A DNA stretch of 27,697 bases, taken from assembly GCA_035541995.1 (NCBI GenBank), contig DATKMG010000374.1:1-27697 (forward strand). The letters are read 5' to 3'. Positions 1-8,041 of the stretch are shown in pieces. The position numbers and the translations under genes are program-made. The DNA comes from DATKMG01 sp035541995. GTDB taxonomy: Bacteria; Acidobacteriota; Terriglobia; Versatilivoradales; Versatilivoraceae. The notes under the pieces are model-generated. The model saw only the letters and a list, made by a program, of their open reading frames with translations, searched no databases and had not been told where the DNA came from. Every line of letters begins with the position of its first letter. Within the stretch, counting starts at the first letter, position 1.

Positions 1-481
1 CTCTTTGGTCTGCCATTGGCTGCGTTGTTCAAGCATTCCAGCTCCTCATGCAACGATTCGGCTAAGCCGTGGCTTCTCGCAGATATCGACCCGAGCCGGT
101 TGTTCTTAGACTTACATTTTCGTGCTCGGGAGCGACCCCCCGCCTGATGGTTTCGCCTGGCCGAGCCGATGGCCCGCTATGCCTTGAGAACGCGCATTCT
201 TGTATTCTTGTGCGAAGTCGTAGCCTATGAGATCCGGGGAGTCTCGTCAAGGTCGAAAATCCGCTCCCATCTGGCAATAGAGGCATGCCAAACGTGAAAG
301 TCTGAATCCTGCCATGCTCGAAAGACCGCGAGAGAACCCATTATAACGGCAGGGTTGCCCATTAGCGTTCTGAACCACCCGGGACCGCTGGAAGTATGTC
401 GACAAGGCTCAAGCATGTTATATTTCACGGGGACTAATGGCTCGATAGCAAGCAGGGAGAGACTGTCACGAAGGAGAGAAA
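1..481. other. Gene-free left edge and leader of the DUF4071 gene
   Basis: I see no convincing gene in this stretch. The short open frames on both strands are Arg/Ser/Pro-rich, lack a good ribosome binding site and resemble no family I know. The only clear signal is a Shine-Dalgarno sequence, AAGGAG at 471-476, placed 5 nt before the ATG at 482 and 8 nt before a second ATG at 485. A promoter for the downstream gene presumably lies here, but I could not pick one out with confidence. Confidence 0.5.
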
Positions 482-1837
482 ATGATGCACTCTGCAATAC
501 CCTTGTGTTTCGTCCTGATGCCTTTCGGAAAGAAAGCGAGTGTCGGCGCTAAGATGATCGATTTCGACGCCGTATACGAACAACTGATTGCGCCGGCCAT
601 CCACCAAGCGAACCTCGAGCCCTTGCGTGCCGACGAGGAGCAGGGCGGCGGAATAATCCACACACCCATGTTCGAACGCCTCTTGCTTTGCGACTACGCT
701 GTTGCCGACCTCACCACGGCCAATGCCAACGTCTTCTACGAACTGGGCGTGCGACACGCCGCGCGGCCACGCAGCACCGTTTTGATGTTCGCCGAGGGCG
801 GAGGGCAGTTGCCCTTCGACGTCAGAATGTTGCGCGCCCTCCCTTACAAGCTGGGCCCCGAAGGAAGGCCTTCCGATGCAAGTAATGATTGTGCTTTGCT
901 CATCAAGAAACTCCACGAGGCCAGGGACCCTGCTCCCGACAGCCCTCTTTACCAGCTCCTGCATGATTATCCGGCGATTGCGCACGAAAAAACGGACGTG
1001 TTTCGAGATCGTGTGGTCTACTCAGAGGCTATGAAGAAACGACTATCCGAGGCCCGCCGGATGAAACACGGTGGACTCGAGGTATTGAGAGCCATCGAGA
1101 ATGAACTGGAGCCCATTGAGGACGCGGAAGCTGGGGTCATCATCGATCTCTTTCTTTCCTACCGTGCTGTAAAGGCCTGGCCTGAGATGATTGCGCTGGT
1201 CCCGAAAATGACACCTCCGCTGCGGGATTCAGTAATGATCCAGGAACAGCTCGGTTTAGCGCTGAACCGAAACAAACAACCCGAACTCGCTGAACAGACA
1301 CTTAAGGCAGTCATCGAACGGCATGGCCCTAGCAGCGAGACCTACGGGGTTCTCGGCCGCGTGTACAAAGACCGGTGGGACGCCGCCAAACAAACGAGCG
1401 ATCTTCTCCTTGCTGAGGGTTTCCTTGACGCTGCCATTGCTTCTTATCGCAAAGGCTTTGAGGCCGACTGGCGGGACGCCTACCCAGGCGTCAATGCCGT
1501 CACGCTGATGGAATTGAAGGATCCGCCCGATCCGGAGCGTCTTATGCTCTTGCCCGTCGTGAGCTATGCCGTGGAGCGCAGGATTAAAGCTGGGGTGCCT
1601 GATTATTGGGACCATGCCACACGGCTGGAACTGGCAATCCTGGCAAAGGACAAGGAGGGGGCCCAGACCGCCATCGTTGTTGCCCTGGCGGCGGTCCGCG
1701 AACCTTGGGAGCCGGAGACGACTCTCAACAACCTTCGACTCATTCGCGAATCTCGCGAGAGGCGCGGCGAGATAGTTAACTGGGCGAAAACACTCGAGGA
1801 TGCCCTGGCCAAGCGCATCTTGGATTTTAGCGGGTAA
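482..1837 (+). CDS. TIR/deoxyribosyltransferase-like protein with DUF4071 (ASK-type TRAF-binding) region
   Basis: This is a 451-residue, probably cytoplasmic protein with two parts. Residues ~8-130 form a Rossmann-like domain of the TIR/nucleoside-deoxyribosyltransferase group. It has an FVLMPFGKK start, D76-L77-T78, and the signature NVFYELGVRHA at 83-93, where E87 is the likely catalytic or nucleotide-handling acid. Residues ~170-445 are helical with TPR-like repeats and match the bacterial DUF4071 family, named from the TRAF-binding region of animal ASK/MAP3K5 kinases. Bacterial members with this architecture are annotated as tetratricopeptide or TRAFs-binding-domain proteins and have been proposed to act in conflict or stress signalling; that role is inferred here. 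The start is supported by AAGGAG 5-8 nt upstream of tandem ATGs. The gene stands alone, with no effector, nuclease or kinase partner beside it. Family assignment is fairly sure; biochemical function is not. Confidence 0.8.
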   Translation: MMHSAIPLCFVLMPFGKKASVGAKMIDFDAVYEQLIAPAIHQANLEPLRADEEQGGGIIHTPMFERLLLCDYAVADLTTANANVFYELGVRHAARPRSTVLMFAEGGGQLPFDVRMLRALPYKLGPEGRPSDASNDCALLIKKLHEARDPAPDSPLYQLLHDYPAIAHEKTDVFRDRVVYSEAMKKRLSEARRMKHGGLEVLRAIENELEPIEDAEAGVIIDLFLSYRAVKAWPEMIALVPKMTPPLRDSVMIQEQLGLALNRNKQPELAEQTLKAVIERHGPSSETYGVLGRVYKDRWDAAKQTSDLLLAEGFLDAAIASYRKGFEADWRDAYPGVNAVTLMELKDPPDPERLMLLPVVSYAVERRIKAGVPDYWDHATRLELAILAKDKEGAQTAIVVALAAVREPWEPETTLNNLRLIRESRERRGEIVNWAKTLEDALAKRILDFSG

Positions 1838-2426
1838 TCGATTGGATTATGCGTAATGTGCAATTCATGCTGAACAATCCAGGTTTCCTAAGGGACGGCA
1901 CGGTCAACAGCGAAAACGCCGTTTCCAGGAGGAGTACCTGCACCTGCTCAGTAAGAGCGGGGTAGTCTTCGACGCGCGCTATGTTATGTGTGGTAGGTGC
2001 CCCATGACTTCCCGCGTCCCTGCCGGGACGCGCCGGAACCGTGAAGGCGGAGATTGACCGGAGGTATCGCCGCACGATGTGCGGCTCAACCTCCGGCTAC
2101 TCTCCAATGTCCCTTCGAGACAGCGAGTCCCAGAGGGACCCCGGAAAGTAGCCAGGGACTGCGGCGAGCTCTAGCGAAGCGCAGAGTCCCTGGGATAGGT
2201 TTCCCCGCTATTTTCTGATGCGCCCTGGCAGGGACGCGGGAGGCTTGCATCCCTTCGACTCACTCTAGCCTCGCTACCACCTAGTTTTGAGCACGAAGGA
2301 TCGATAACCTTTTCCATTGTGTATGTGCCGCCTGAACCCCGTGTTGCCGGCTTCCCTGGGAACTAAGACCTTTGTGGACCTCAATCCAATTAACCCGCCT
2401 CCTGCCATCTGCTAATGAGCAGAGAA
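1838..2426. other. Gene-free intergenic region with a palindromic repeat element
   Basis: This 589-nt stretch lies between the converging DUF4071 gene and the aldo/keto reductase gene. No open frame here is convincing. Its main content is the inverted-repeat element at 2010-2241, described separately. The remainder (1838-2009 and 2242-2426) shows no structure I can name. No Rho-independent terminator with a T-run was found for either flanking gene. Confidence 0.5.
2010..2241. repeat. Palindromic, MITE/REP-like element with internal hairpins
   Basis: The ends are inverted repeats: 22 nt at 2010-2031 and 2220-2241 pair with two mismatches, and the outer 15 nt (TCCCGCGTCCCTGCC) pair perfectly. 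Inside are at least two further hairpins. One is at 2058-2096, with an 8-bp outer stem (CCGGAGGT/ACCTCCGG), a 7-bp inner stem (GCCGCAC/GTGCGGC) and loop GAT. The other is at 2152-2193, with stem CCAGGGACT/AGTCCCTGG. There is no open frame and no obvious target-site duplication. This nested architecture fits a non-autonomous palindromic repeat such as a REP/BIME or MITE remnant. Multi-copy status cannot be shown from one window. Confidence 0.6.
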
Positions 2427-3410
2427 TCAGGCATCGACATGGTTCCGGAGGAACCGCTCCATCTCTGCCTTGTGTTCTACGGCAATAGAGTCGGACAGCT
2501 GGTGCCTTTCCGATTCCGCGAGTGGTTTGAAATTGCAGGCCAAGGCGATGTTCTGCTCAACATGATCAACCTTGGGCATCCCGACCACCGCTGTGCTGAC
2601 GGGTAGCGACATCGAGTAATACAGCAATTTCTCGACCGAAGCTTTCCCAAGGAGTATTTCCTGCCCGAAAATCTTCATGGCAATCACGCCCATTTTCTTG
2701 CGGTTGGCCACCGGCAAGGCGAGAGTCTCGAAATTACCCTGGGGCATGGGGATTGCCTTTTGGGGAGATTCAAAGTCCATGCGCGTCAATCCGGCGTTGA
2801 GAGCCATCTGGACGCAGTCGAAGTCGTGGCGTTCCAGGGCGGTTTTGAGGACAGCAGGATCCGTATGGCTGGTGATTCCCAGGAAGCGGGCCATTTTCTG
2901 GTCGCGTGCTTTGTGCACGACCTTAAGCACGCCGTCTGGGGCCTCGATGGCAGCCAGATCCTCCGGACCTAACAAAGAATGGATGTGCAGAACGTCCACG
3001 TGGTCTGTCTGCAGGCGCTTCAGGCTCAACTCGATCTGTCGCATGGCTTCATCGCCCTTGCGAGCCTCAATCTTGGTAGCCAGAAATACCTCTTTGCGTC
3101 GTTTGAGGAGAACCTTCCCAACCCGCTGTTCACTTTCACCCTGGCTTCCGTAACTGTGAGCTGTATCGACATAATTGATGCCTAGTTCGATTGCATGATT
3201 TAAAACCCTGAGGGCTTCCTCTTCGTCTTTGTACATCAGGTATCGACTTCCTGCGCCGAAGGCAAGAATGGAGACCTTTTCACCCGTTTTCCCGAAAACG
3301 CGCACGGGCATCTTTGCAGTCCCGCCAAACGAGCGGCCGGCAAATCCGCTCAAGGTGGTCGCACAACCAAGCGCCGCCGTTTCGATAAACTGACGCCTTG
3401 AGATGTTCAT
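2427..3410 (-). CDS. Tat-exported aldo/keto reductase
   Basis: This 327-residue NAD(P)H-dependent oxidoreductase of the aldo/keto reductase TIM-barrel superfamily probably reduces or oxidises sugar-type carbonyls. The N-terminus, with RRQFIETAALG at residues 5-15, is a twin-arginine signal, so the folded enzyme is predicted to be exported. The catalytic tetrad is visible as D82, Y87 (in the VDTAHSYG stretch), K113 (LATKI) and H144 (VLHIHSL). The cofactor-binding half runs to about residue 290, and the length is normal for the family plus a leader. The start is fixed by GGAGGA immediately upstream of the ATG (reverse strand, ~3414-3421). It is divergent from the sugar isomerase at 3646, which is also Tat-linked, so the pair may share a regulatory region and a sugar-oxidation role. 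The substrate is unknown. Confidence 0.88.
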   Translation of the reverse strand: MNISRRQFIETAALGCATTLSGFAGRSFGGTAKMPVRVFGKTGEKVSILAFGAGSRYLMYKDEEEALRVLNHAIELGINYVDTAHSYGSQGESEQRVGKVLLKRRKEVFLATKIEARKGDEAMRQIELSLKRLQTDHVDVLHIHSLLGPEDLAAIEAPDGVLKVVHKARDQKMARFLGITSHTDPAVLKTALERHDFDCVQMALNAGLTRMDFESPQKAIPMPQGNFETLALPVANRKKMGVIAMKIFGQEILLGKASVEKLLYYSMSLPVSTAVVGMPKVDHVEQNIALACNFKPLAESERHQLSDSIAVEHKAEMERFLRNHVDA

Positions 3411-3577
3411 AGGCTCCTCCTTTTAGGTGTAAAGACAGCCTACCATTAGTCGTTGTTCAAGGTCAATGAGAAGCCGTGATGAAATTCAAGGATAGGAACA
3501 CACTGCCTATTGGTGTCAACTTAAGCCATGTGCTGCCCGATGAATATTCTCACAGCTTCTGACGGATCACTGATCGA

Positions 3578-3626
3578 AAAAACTCTCCCTCTCCGTCTCT
3601 CCATCTCTCCATCTAAGAGAGTTTTT
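3578..3626 (+). repeat. Pyrimidine tract enclosed by a 10-bp inverted repeat
   Basis: AAAAACTCTC at 3578-3587 is the exact reverse complement of GAGAGTTTTT at 3617-3626. The 29-nt loop is almost pure C/T and includes a tandem copy of CTCTCCAT (3597-3604 and 3605-3612). The structure ends 19 nt before the isomerase start codon. It could be a weak transcription attenuator (stem followed by T-rich sequence), a leader structure affecting translation, or slipped-strand low-complexity DNA. No function is established. Confidence 0.4.
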
Positions 3627-3645
3627 GTGATATGGTAACTCCACT

Positions 3646-4488
3646 ATGATTACACATGACCCATTTTCACGCCGCTCATTCCTCGCCCTAGTTGCGGCAA
3701 CGCCCCTCGGGGCTTTGGCGACGACCAGCAAGGAAATCCCAATCGGGCTGGAGCTTTATTCGGTCCGCAACGATCTAGAGAAGGATCTTATGGGTACCGT
3801 CCGCAAAATAGCCAAGATGGGCTATGAGTGCGTGGAGTTCTATTCGCCCTATTACGAATGGACCGCCGATTATGCCAAGCGGGTTCGCAAGGAACTGGAC
3901 GACCTGGGAATTCGCTGCTATTCCACCCATAACGATTCAACCGCTTTTACCCCAGCGGGAGTTGGGAAAGCTATTGAACTGAATCAAATCCTCGGTGCGC
4001 GCTACGTGGTGATGGCCTCCGCTGGCGAAGTTTCCGGGGCTGACGGATGGAAGCAGGTTGCGGAGACATTGAACAAGGCCAACAACACTATGCGAGACCA
4101 GGGCCTGCATGCCGGTTATCACAACCATGATGCCGAATGGAAACCAGTTGACGGCCAGAAACCCATCGAAATACTCGCGGCCAGCACAGACGCTAGCATT
4201 GTGCTGCAGCTGGATGTCGGCACTTGCTTGGAGACGGGTAACGATCCTGTCGCCTGGATCGCAAAGAACCCCGGCCGCATTCGTTCAATGCACTGTAAAG
4301 ACTGGTCCCCCAAAGAGGGGTACCGCGTGCTCTTCGGAGAAGGGACAGCACCTTGGGCGAAGCTTTTTGCTGCAGCAGAAAGTACCGGCGGGATCGAGTA
4401 CTATCTGATCGAACAAGAGGGCAGCAGGTATTCAGAGCAAGAGACGGCAAAGCGTTGTCTTGAGGCCTGTCGCAAGCTGCGCGCCTGA
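3646..4488 (+). CDS. Tat-exported sugar phosphate isomerase/epimerase (xylose isomerase-like TIM barrel)
   Basis: This 280-residue protein belongs to the AP-endonuclease-2/xylose-isomerase-like superfamily, which isomerises or epimerises sugars using a divalent metal in a TIM barrel. Residues 9-25 (RRSFLALVAATPLGALA) form a twin-arginine signal, so a periplasmic or exported location is predicted. The expected metal and active-site residues appear in order: the GYHNHD motif (H159, H161), D190 in LQLDVG, H216-K218-D219 in MHCKDW, and E256 near the C-terminus. The start ATG lacks a strong Shine-Dalgarno sequence and sits just after a CT-rich hairpin. The gene diverges from the aldo/keto reductase and converges with the C69 peptidase gene, with 49 nt between stop codons. 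The exact substrate cannot be told from sequence; related Tat-linked proteins cluster with sugar oxidoreductases. Confidence 0.85.
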   Translation: MITHDPFSRRSFLALVAATPLGALATTSKEIPIGLELYSVRNDLEKDLMGTVRKIAKMGYECVEFYSPYYEWTADYAKRVRKELDDLGIRCYSTHNDSTAFTPAGVGKAIELNQILGARYVVMASAGEVSGADGWKQVAETLNKANNTMRDQGLHAGYHNHDAEWKPVDGQKPIEILAASTDASIVLQLDVGTCLETGNDPVAWIAKNPGRIRSMHCKDWSPKEGYRVLFGEGTAPWAKLFAAAESTGGIEYYLIEQEGSRYSEQETAKRCLEACRKLRA

Positions 4489-4537
4489 ACCTGAATTGGC
4501 ACTTGCGGATCGATCAAGATGATGGCAAGGGGTTGGG

Positions 4538-6034
4538 CTATCGGCTGGGAAGTGGAACTCCCGTCTTCGAACTCCAACCCCTCATATAATCAAGAAACAA
4601 GAACTTGATGCCTTCTCTCTCGATTAGTCCCGACAATCTTTCGTTCAACCCCGCATAATCGTTCCCGATCCGGCTGCAGTTTTCATCAACGTATTTCTGC
4701 AACAGAGCGACTGCCGCATCTTGCTGCCCTTTCTTGATCAGGTCCAATGCCTGGGTTTCGATGGGCGCTTGTCGCTCGAGGATCCAATTCTCGGTCTTGT
4801 CGAAGACTGCCCGGACTAGCGGATTTAATGCCGAATAATTCAGGTCGCACAGGAGTTTGAGTCGATGAGCCCACCACCAGGGTGAGTCGACGGAATAGGT
4901 GCTGGTCCCCTGCGCATAACTCTCCGGAACCCGCACACCGTGCAAGTAAAAGGGCTTAAACACATTGCAGCAGGGATTGGAGAAGCTGGCCCAATACACC
5001 TGGCGCAGGAGAGCGGGCATTTTCGCCCTTAGCTGGCACACCTCAGAAGCCGCGCTGTGATACCCCGATTTGGGATTGTCGTGCATACACAGGGTGGCCC
5101 AAAAAGTCTCGGCGGCTCCCCAGCGCGGTTCAAGGGCTGTTCCTTCATGGTGGTTCCGGGCGATTCTCATCATGGCAGCGGGATCAATCTTACCGGACAT
5201 CCTCTGGCAGAGAGAATAAGAAGCATTGCGGCGAATCTGCATGTTACCGGGATTCGGCGAGTCTTTTTGCCAATAATCACCATAATCGCGGGCAAAATTG
5301 AAACTCTCTCTAGACTTTGTCCAACCCTTTTCGATGGCGTGGTCGACCAGGTGGGGATGTGCTTCGTCCCAGGACGTTTCAATGGTATAGATATTGGAGA
5401 TAGAGTAAACGCCCCGGGTGATTCTTTTAGCCGCCCAGAACTTCCCCGAGGTTTCCAGCACCCAGGCCTCTTTGGGATCAGCCAGGAGAAAGCTGTTATG
5501 ATAATTGGCCTTCCCCCATTGTCCGGGATATTCGCAATCTCCCGACTGCCCGTATTCTTCCAGCAAATTAATAACGACATGCATGGCCTCGTAAGCGGTC
5601 TGACCCCGTTCCAGCCCTAGCCGGAGCAAGTCCATACCTAACAGCCCGTTCCCCCATTGATAAGGTTCCTTTGAAAAAACTGCTTCGTTGCCAATCGTGA
5701 CTCCGTGTTCGTTCATGCCTTGCTCATAACCGAATGCCCACCAAATCTTGGAACCGATATGTTCATAAGTCACAGGGACCTGAGGAATTTCGATGTAGGT
5801 ACATTTCACCCTTTCACCCTTGGGGTGGTGGGCACGCGGCATATGAACCAGCGGTTGGGCTTCCATGGGCGGACGGTCGCTGTTCTTTGCCAGGATGACC
5901 GACCCGTCAATGGTGGCGTCCTGCATGGCCACAAAGATGTCGCAGGAAGGATGATCTGAGGGCTCAGCGACTGTCACCGCAGTGACAAGAAGGAGGATCA
6001 ACACACCGATCATGGCGCCTGTAATCTGTCGCAT
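4538..6034 (-). CDS. Secreted C69-family (dipeptidase/secernin-like) Ntn hydrolase
   Basis: This 498-residue protein begins with a hydrophobic signal segment (residues 5-23) and then C31-D-I-F, followed by DGSVILAKNSDR. That is the N-terminal arrangement of peptidase family C69 (dipeptidase A, secernin), in which proteolytic processing exposes the Cys as the Ntn nucleophile. Cleavage just before C31 would fit both export and activation. Other family landmarks are the GMNEHGVTIGNEA stretch near residues 105-117, NYHNSFLLADPKEAWVLET in the middle, and R/N/D-rich active-site strands. The length matches C69 enzymes. The likely role is cleavage of short peptides or amide bonds in the periplasm. 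The Shine-Dalgarno AAGGAG lies 6 nt before the ATG on the reverse strand. It is downstream of, and same-strand with, the D-aminoacylase-like gene, but a 144-bp repeat element sits between them. Substrate specificity is unknown. Confidence 0.85.
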   Translation of the reverse strand: MRQITGAMIGVLILLLVTAVTVAEPSDHPSCDIFVAMQDATIDGSVILAKNSDRPPMEAQPLVHMPRAHHPKGERVKCTYIEIPQVPVTYEHIGSKIWWAFGYEQGMNEHGVTIGNEAVFSKEPYQWGNGLLGMDLLRLGLERGQTAYEAMHVVINLLEEYGQSGDCEYPGQWGKANYHNSFLLADPKEAWVLETSGKFWAAKRITRGVYSISNIYTIETSWDEAHPHLVDHAIEKGWTKSRESFNFARDYGDYWQKDSPNPGNMQIRRNASYSLCQRMSGKIDPAAMMRIARNHHEGTALEPRWGAAETFWATLCMHDNPKSGYHSAASEVCQLRAKMPALLRQVYWASFSNPCCNVFKPFYLHGVRVPESYAQGTSTYSVDSPWWWAHRLKLLCDLNYSALNPLVRAVFDKTENWILERQAPIETQALDLIKKGQQDAAVALLQKYVDENCSRIGNDYAGLNERLSGLIEREGIKFLFLDYMRGWSSKTGVPLPSR

Positions 6035-6098
6035 GAACTACTCCTTATAGCATGAGAATGAAGACATAAATCAATCCGGGAATGGCCGACTTCTTCTC

Positions 6099-6242
6099 AG
6101 AGGGTGTTTAAAAAGCTGAACCGATTGCAAGCACTAAGGCAGGGCGCTTTCGCCGAAAGCGCCGCCAAGGTTGACGCAGGAGGACGGCTCGGCGAGCCGT
6201 CCCTACCTCTTCACGCCAAGAAGCCCTTTTTAAACACCCTCT
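6099..6242. mobile_element. 144-bp MITE-like element with 17-bp terminal inverted repeats
   Basis: AGAGGGTGTTTAAAAAG at 6099-6115 is the perfect reverse complement of CTTTTTAAACACCCTCT at 6226-6242. The interior has no open frame but holds two 21-nt perfect palindromes of identical design (10-bp arms around one central base): 6143-6163 with arm GGCGCTTTCG, and 6182-6202 with arm GGACGGCTCG. The right end reaches the first base of the upstream gene's stop codon (6242-6244). No target-site duplication is obvious. The size, perfect ends and lack of coding capacity fit a non-autonomous miniature element, probably mobilised in trans. It would also place strong stem-loops between two co-directional genes. 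Confidence 0.7.
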
Positions 6243-7933
6243 TACGGGTTCTTGCGCAAGTAACCTGGACCGCGCAAGACCTTGCCAGGCAGAGCGTTGG
6301 TCGGCTTACCATCTGCGATAACCGGCACACCGTTCACCAGCACATAGTCCATTCCGACAGATAGTTGGTTTGGCTCCTCGAAAGTAGCCAAATCCCGGAT
6401 CTGATCGGGCTTGAAGACCACCACGTCTGCCCACATGCCCTGCTTGATGACTCCCCGGTCTCCCAGGTTCAGGCGTTGGGCCGGCAGTGCGGTAAACTTC
6501 CGGATTGCCTCTTCCAGTGAAAGCCTGTGTTCTTCCCTCACGTACTTCCGGATGATTCGGGGGAAGGTCCCGTAGGCCCTGGGATGCGGGTGCGCCCGGC
6601 CCAGCACACCGTCGGGTGCCGTCCCTGCAGAGTCATTGTCCACCGAGACCCAGGGCTGGATGAGTGCGCGCGCAACATCGGCCTCGGACATGCCGAAGAC
6701 TGCTACATAGGTATACCCTTGGTCCTCAATCAGGAGGTCGTACAGCATCTCGATGGGTTCCTTGTGCTGCAAACTCGCAATCTCGAGAAGGTTCTTTCCT
6801 TGTAAAGGCAGAAGTGCGGGATTCTGGACAACGCTCACCAGCACGGCTTCAGGTCCAGGAATCTCCTGCCATTCGTTATCCCAATTGCTGTTAGGGGTTT
6901 CCATCTCCTTGCGGATGCGACGTCGAGTCTCGCGATCCCTGAGCCGTTCGAGCATCTTGGCATTCCCACCATCGTGAGCCCAGGGTGGAATAAAGGCACT
7001 GAGGTCGTTAAACCAGGCAGGATAAGCGTAAGTGTCGGCGGTAATATCGACGCCGTTGCGCCGCGCTTGCTCTATCTTCGCCACAATTTCCGTCATGCGT
7101 CCCCAGTTTGACTTGCCTGCGGCCTTGAGGTGCCAGACCTCGACGGAGACCTTCGCTTCTCGCCCGATCCGGATGGCTTCGTCGAGGGCGGTTAGGACAG
7201 CGTCCCCTTCGGAACGCAGGTGGGTCGCATAGATGCCACCAAGTTTTCCGGCCTCTTCCGCCAGGGAGATCAGTTCTTCAGTGCTTGCATAAGGGGCCGG
7301 GGCATACTGGAGTGAGGTCGAAAGACCCACTGCACCTTGCTGCATTGCCTCGCGCACGAGCGTTTTCATCTGCTCAAACTCGTTTGGGTTGGGGGCCCGA
7401 TCTCCGTCTCCCAGAACCATCCGTCGTACCTGGGTCGCCCCCACGTAACTGGCGAAATTGATGCCAATCCCCTGGCGTTCGAGCCGACTAAAGTACTGAT
7501 CAAGGGTTCGCCAGTCCGGCACAATTTGAAGGTGATCGAAGATGAGATGATCAGCCTGGAGGATGGCTTCATTAAGCGGCGCGACCGAGCCGCCTTCCCC
7601 GGTAACTTCTGTGGTAATGCCCTGGAATATTTTGGAAGGGAGATGAGGGTTTACGAGGATTGTCAGTTCAGACTGGCCCAGCATGTCAATGAACCCGGGA
7701 GCAACCACCCGACCGCGGGCGTCGATATGATGCTGGCTGCTGCTGCCAACAAGATGACCGATGGCAGCAATCCGTCCAGCGCGGATACCGACATCCGCCG
7801 AATACCAGGGAGAGCCAGTACCGTCGATAACATGACCGTTTTCAATCACAAAATCGAATCGACCGGTTATGCTTTGCCCGTACAGAGATGCCGCAAAGAC
7901 AATAGGGAGCAGACAAACAACCAAGCGTTTCAT
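6242..7933 (-). CDS. Secreted D-aminoacylase-like amidohydrolase with altered metal site
   Basis: This 563-residue protein of the amidohydrolase superfamily is closest to N-acyl-D-amino-acid deacylases (D-aminoacylases). A signal peptide spans residues 1-20 (VCLLPIVFAASLYGQ). The N-terminal beta-sandwich strand FDFVIENGHVIDGTG and the C-terminal GMWADVVVFKPD are typical. Two metal-ligand histidines are present, H238 in YATHLRSEG and H268 in VEVWHLKAAG, as is a late acid D432 in WVSVDND. The usual HxH after beta-strand 1 (GFIDxHTH) reads GFIDMLGQ here (L85, Q87). The bridging Cys of the VGNCG motif is also absent: the stretch reads EVTGEGGS. The protein may bind a single metal or use Glu, or it may have a different activity. 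The Shine-Dalgarno AGGAGAG lies 6 nt before the ATG. It is divergent from the GH31 gene and upstream of the C69 peptidase, suggesting peptide or D-amino-acid scavenging. Confidence 0.83.
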   Translation of the reverse strand: MKRLVVCLLPIVFAASLYGQSITGRFDFVIENGHVIDGTGSPWYSADVGIRAGRIAAIGHLVGSSSQHHIDARGRVVAPGFIDMLGQSELTILVNPHLPSKIFQGITTEVTGEGGSVAPLNEAILQADHLIFDHLQIVPDWRTLDQYFSRLERQGIGINFASYVGATQVRRMVLGDGDRAPNPNEFEQMKTLVREAMQQGAVGLSTSLQYAPAPYASTEELISLAEEAGKLGGIYATHLRSEGDAVLTALDEAIRIGREAKVSVEVWHLKAAGKSNWGRMTEIVAKIEQARRNGVDITADTYAYPAWFNDLSAFIPPWAHDGGNAKMLERLRDRETRRRIRKEMETPNSNWDNEWQEIPGPEAVLVSVVQNPALLPLQGKNLLEIASLQHKEPIEMLYDLLIEDQGYTYVAVFGMSEADVARALIQPWVSVDNDSAGTAPDGVLGRAHPHPRAYGTFPRIIRKYVREEHRLSLEEAIRKFTALPAQRLNLGDRGVIKQGMWADVVVFKPDQIRDLATFEEPNQLSVGMDYVLVNGVPVIADGKPTNALPGKVLRGPGYLRKNP

Positions 7934-8041
7934 TTTTCACTCTCCTATATAAAGGGCATGTTGCGGCAACAGATACAACTCACAACACTGTATCAGGTCA
8001 CGTTCCCAATAATCTATACCGTTTGTGGTCCCTTTTGGTCG

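Noticed and set aside
434..985. 183-codon minus-strand frame opposite the DUF4071 gene
   Set aside because: It is antisense to a conserved coding region, has no family resemblance and no ribosome binding site.
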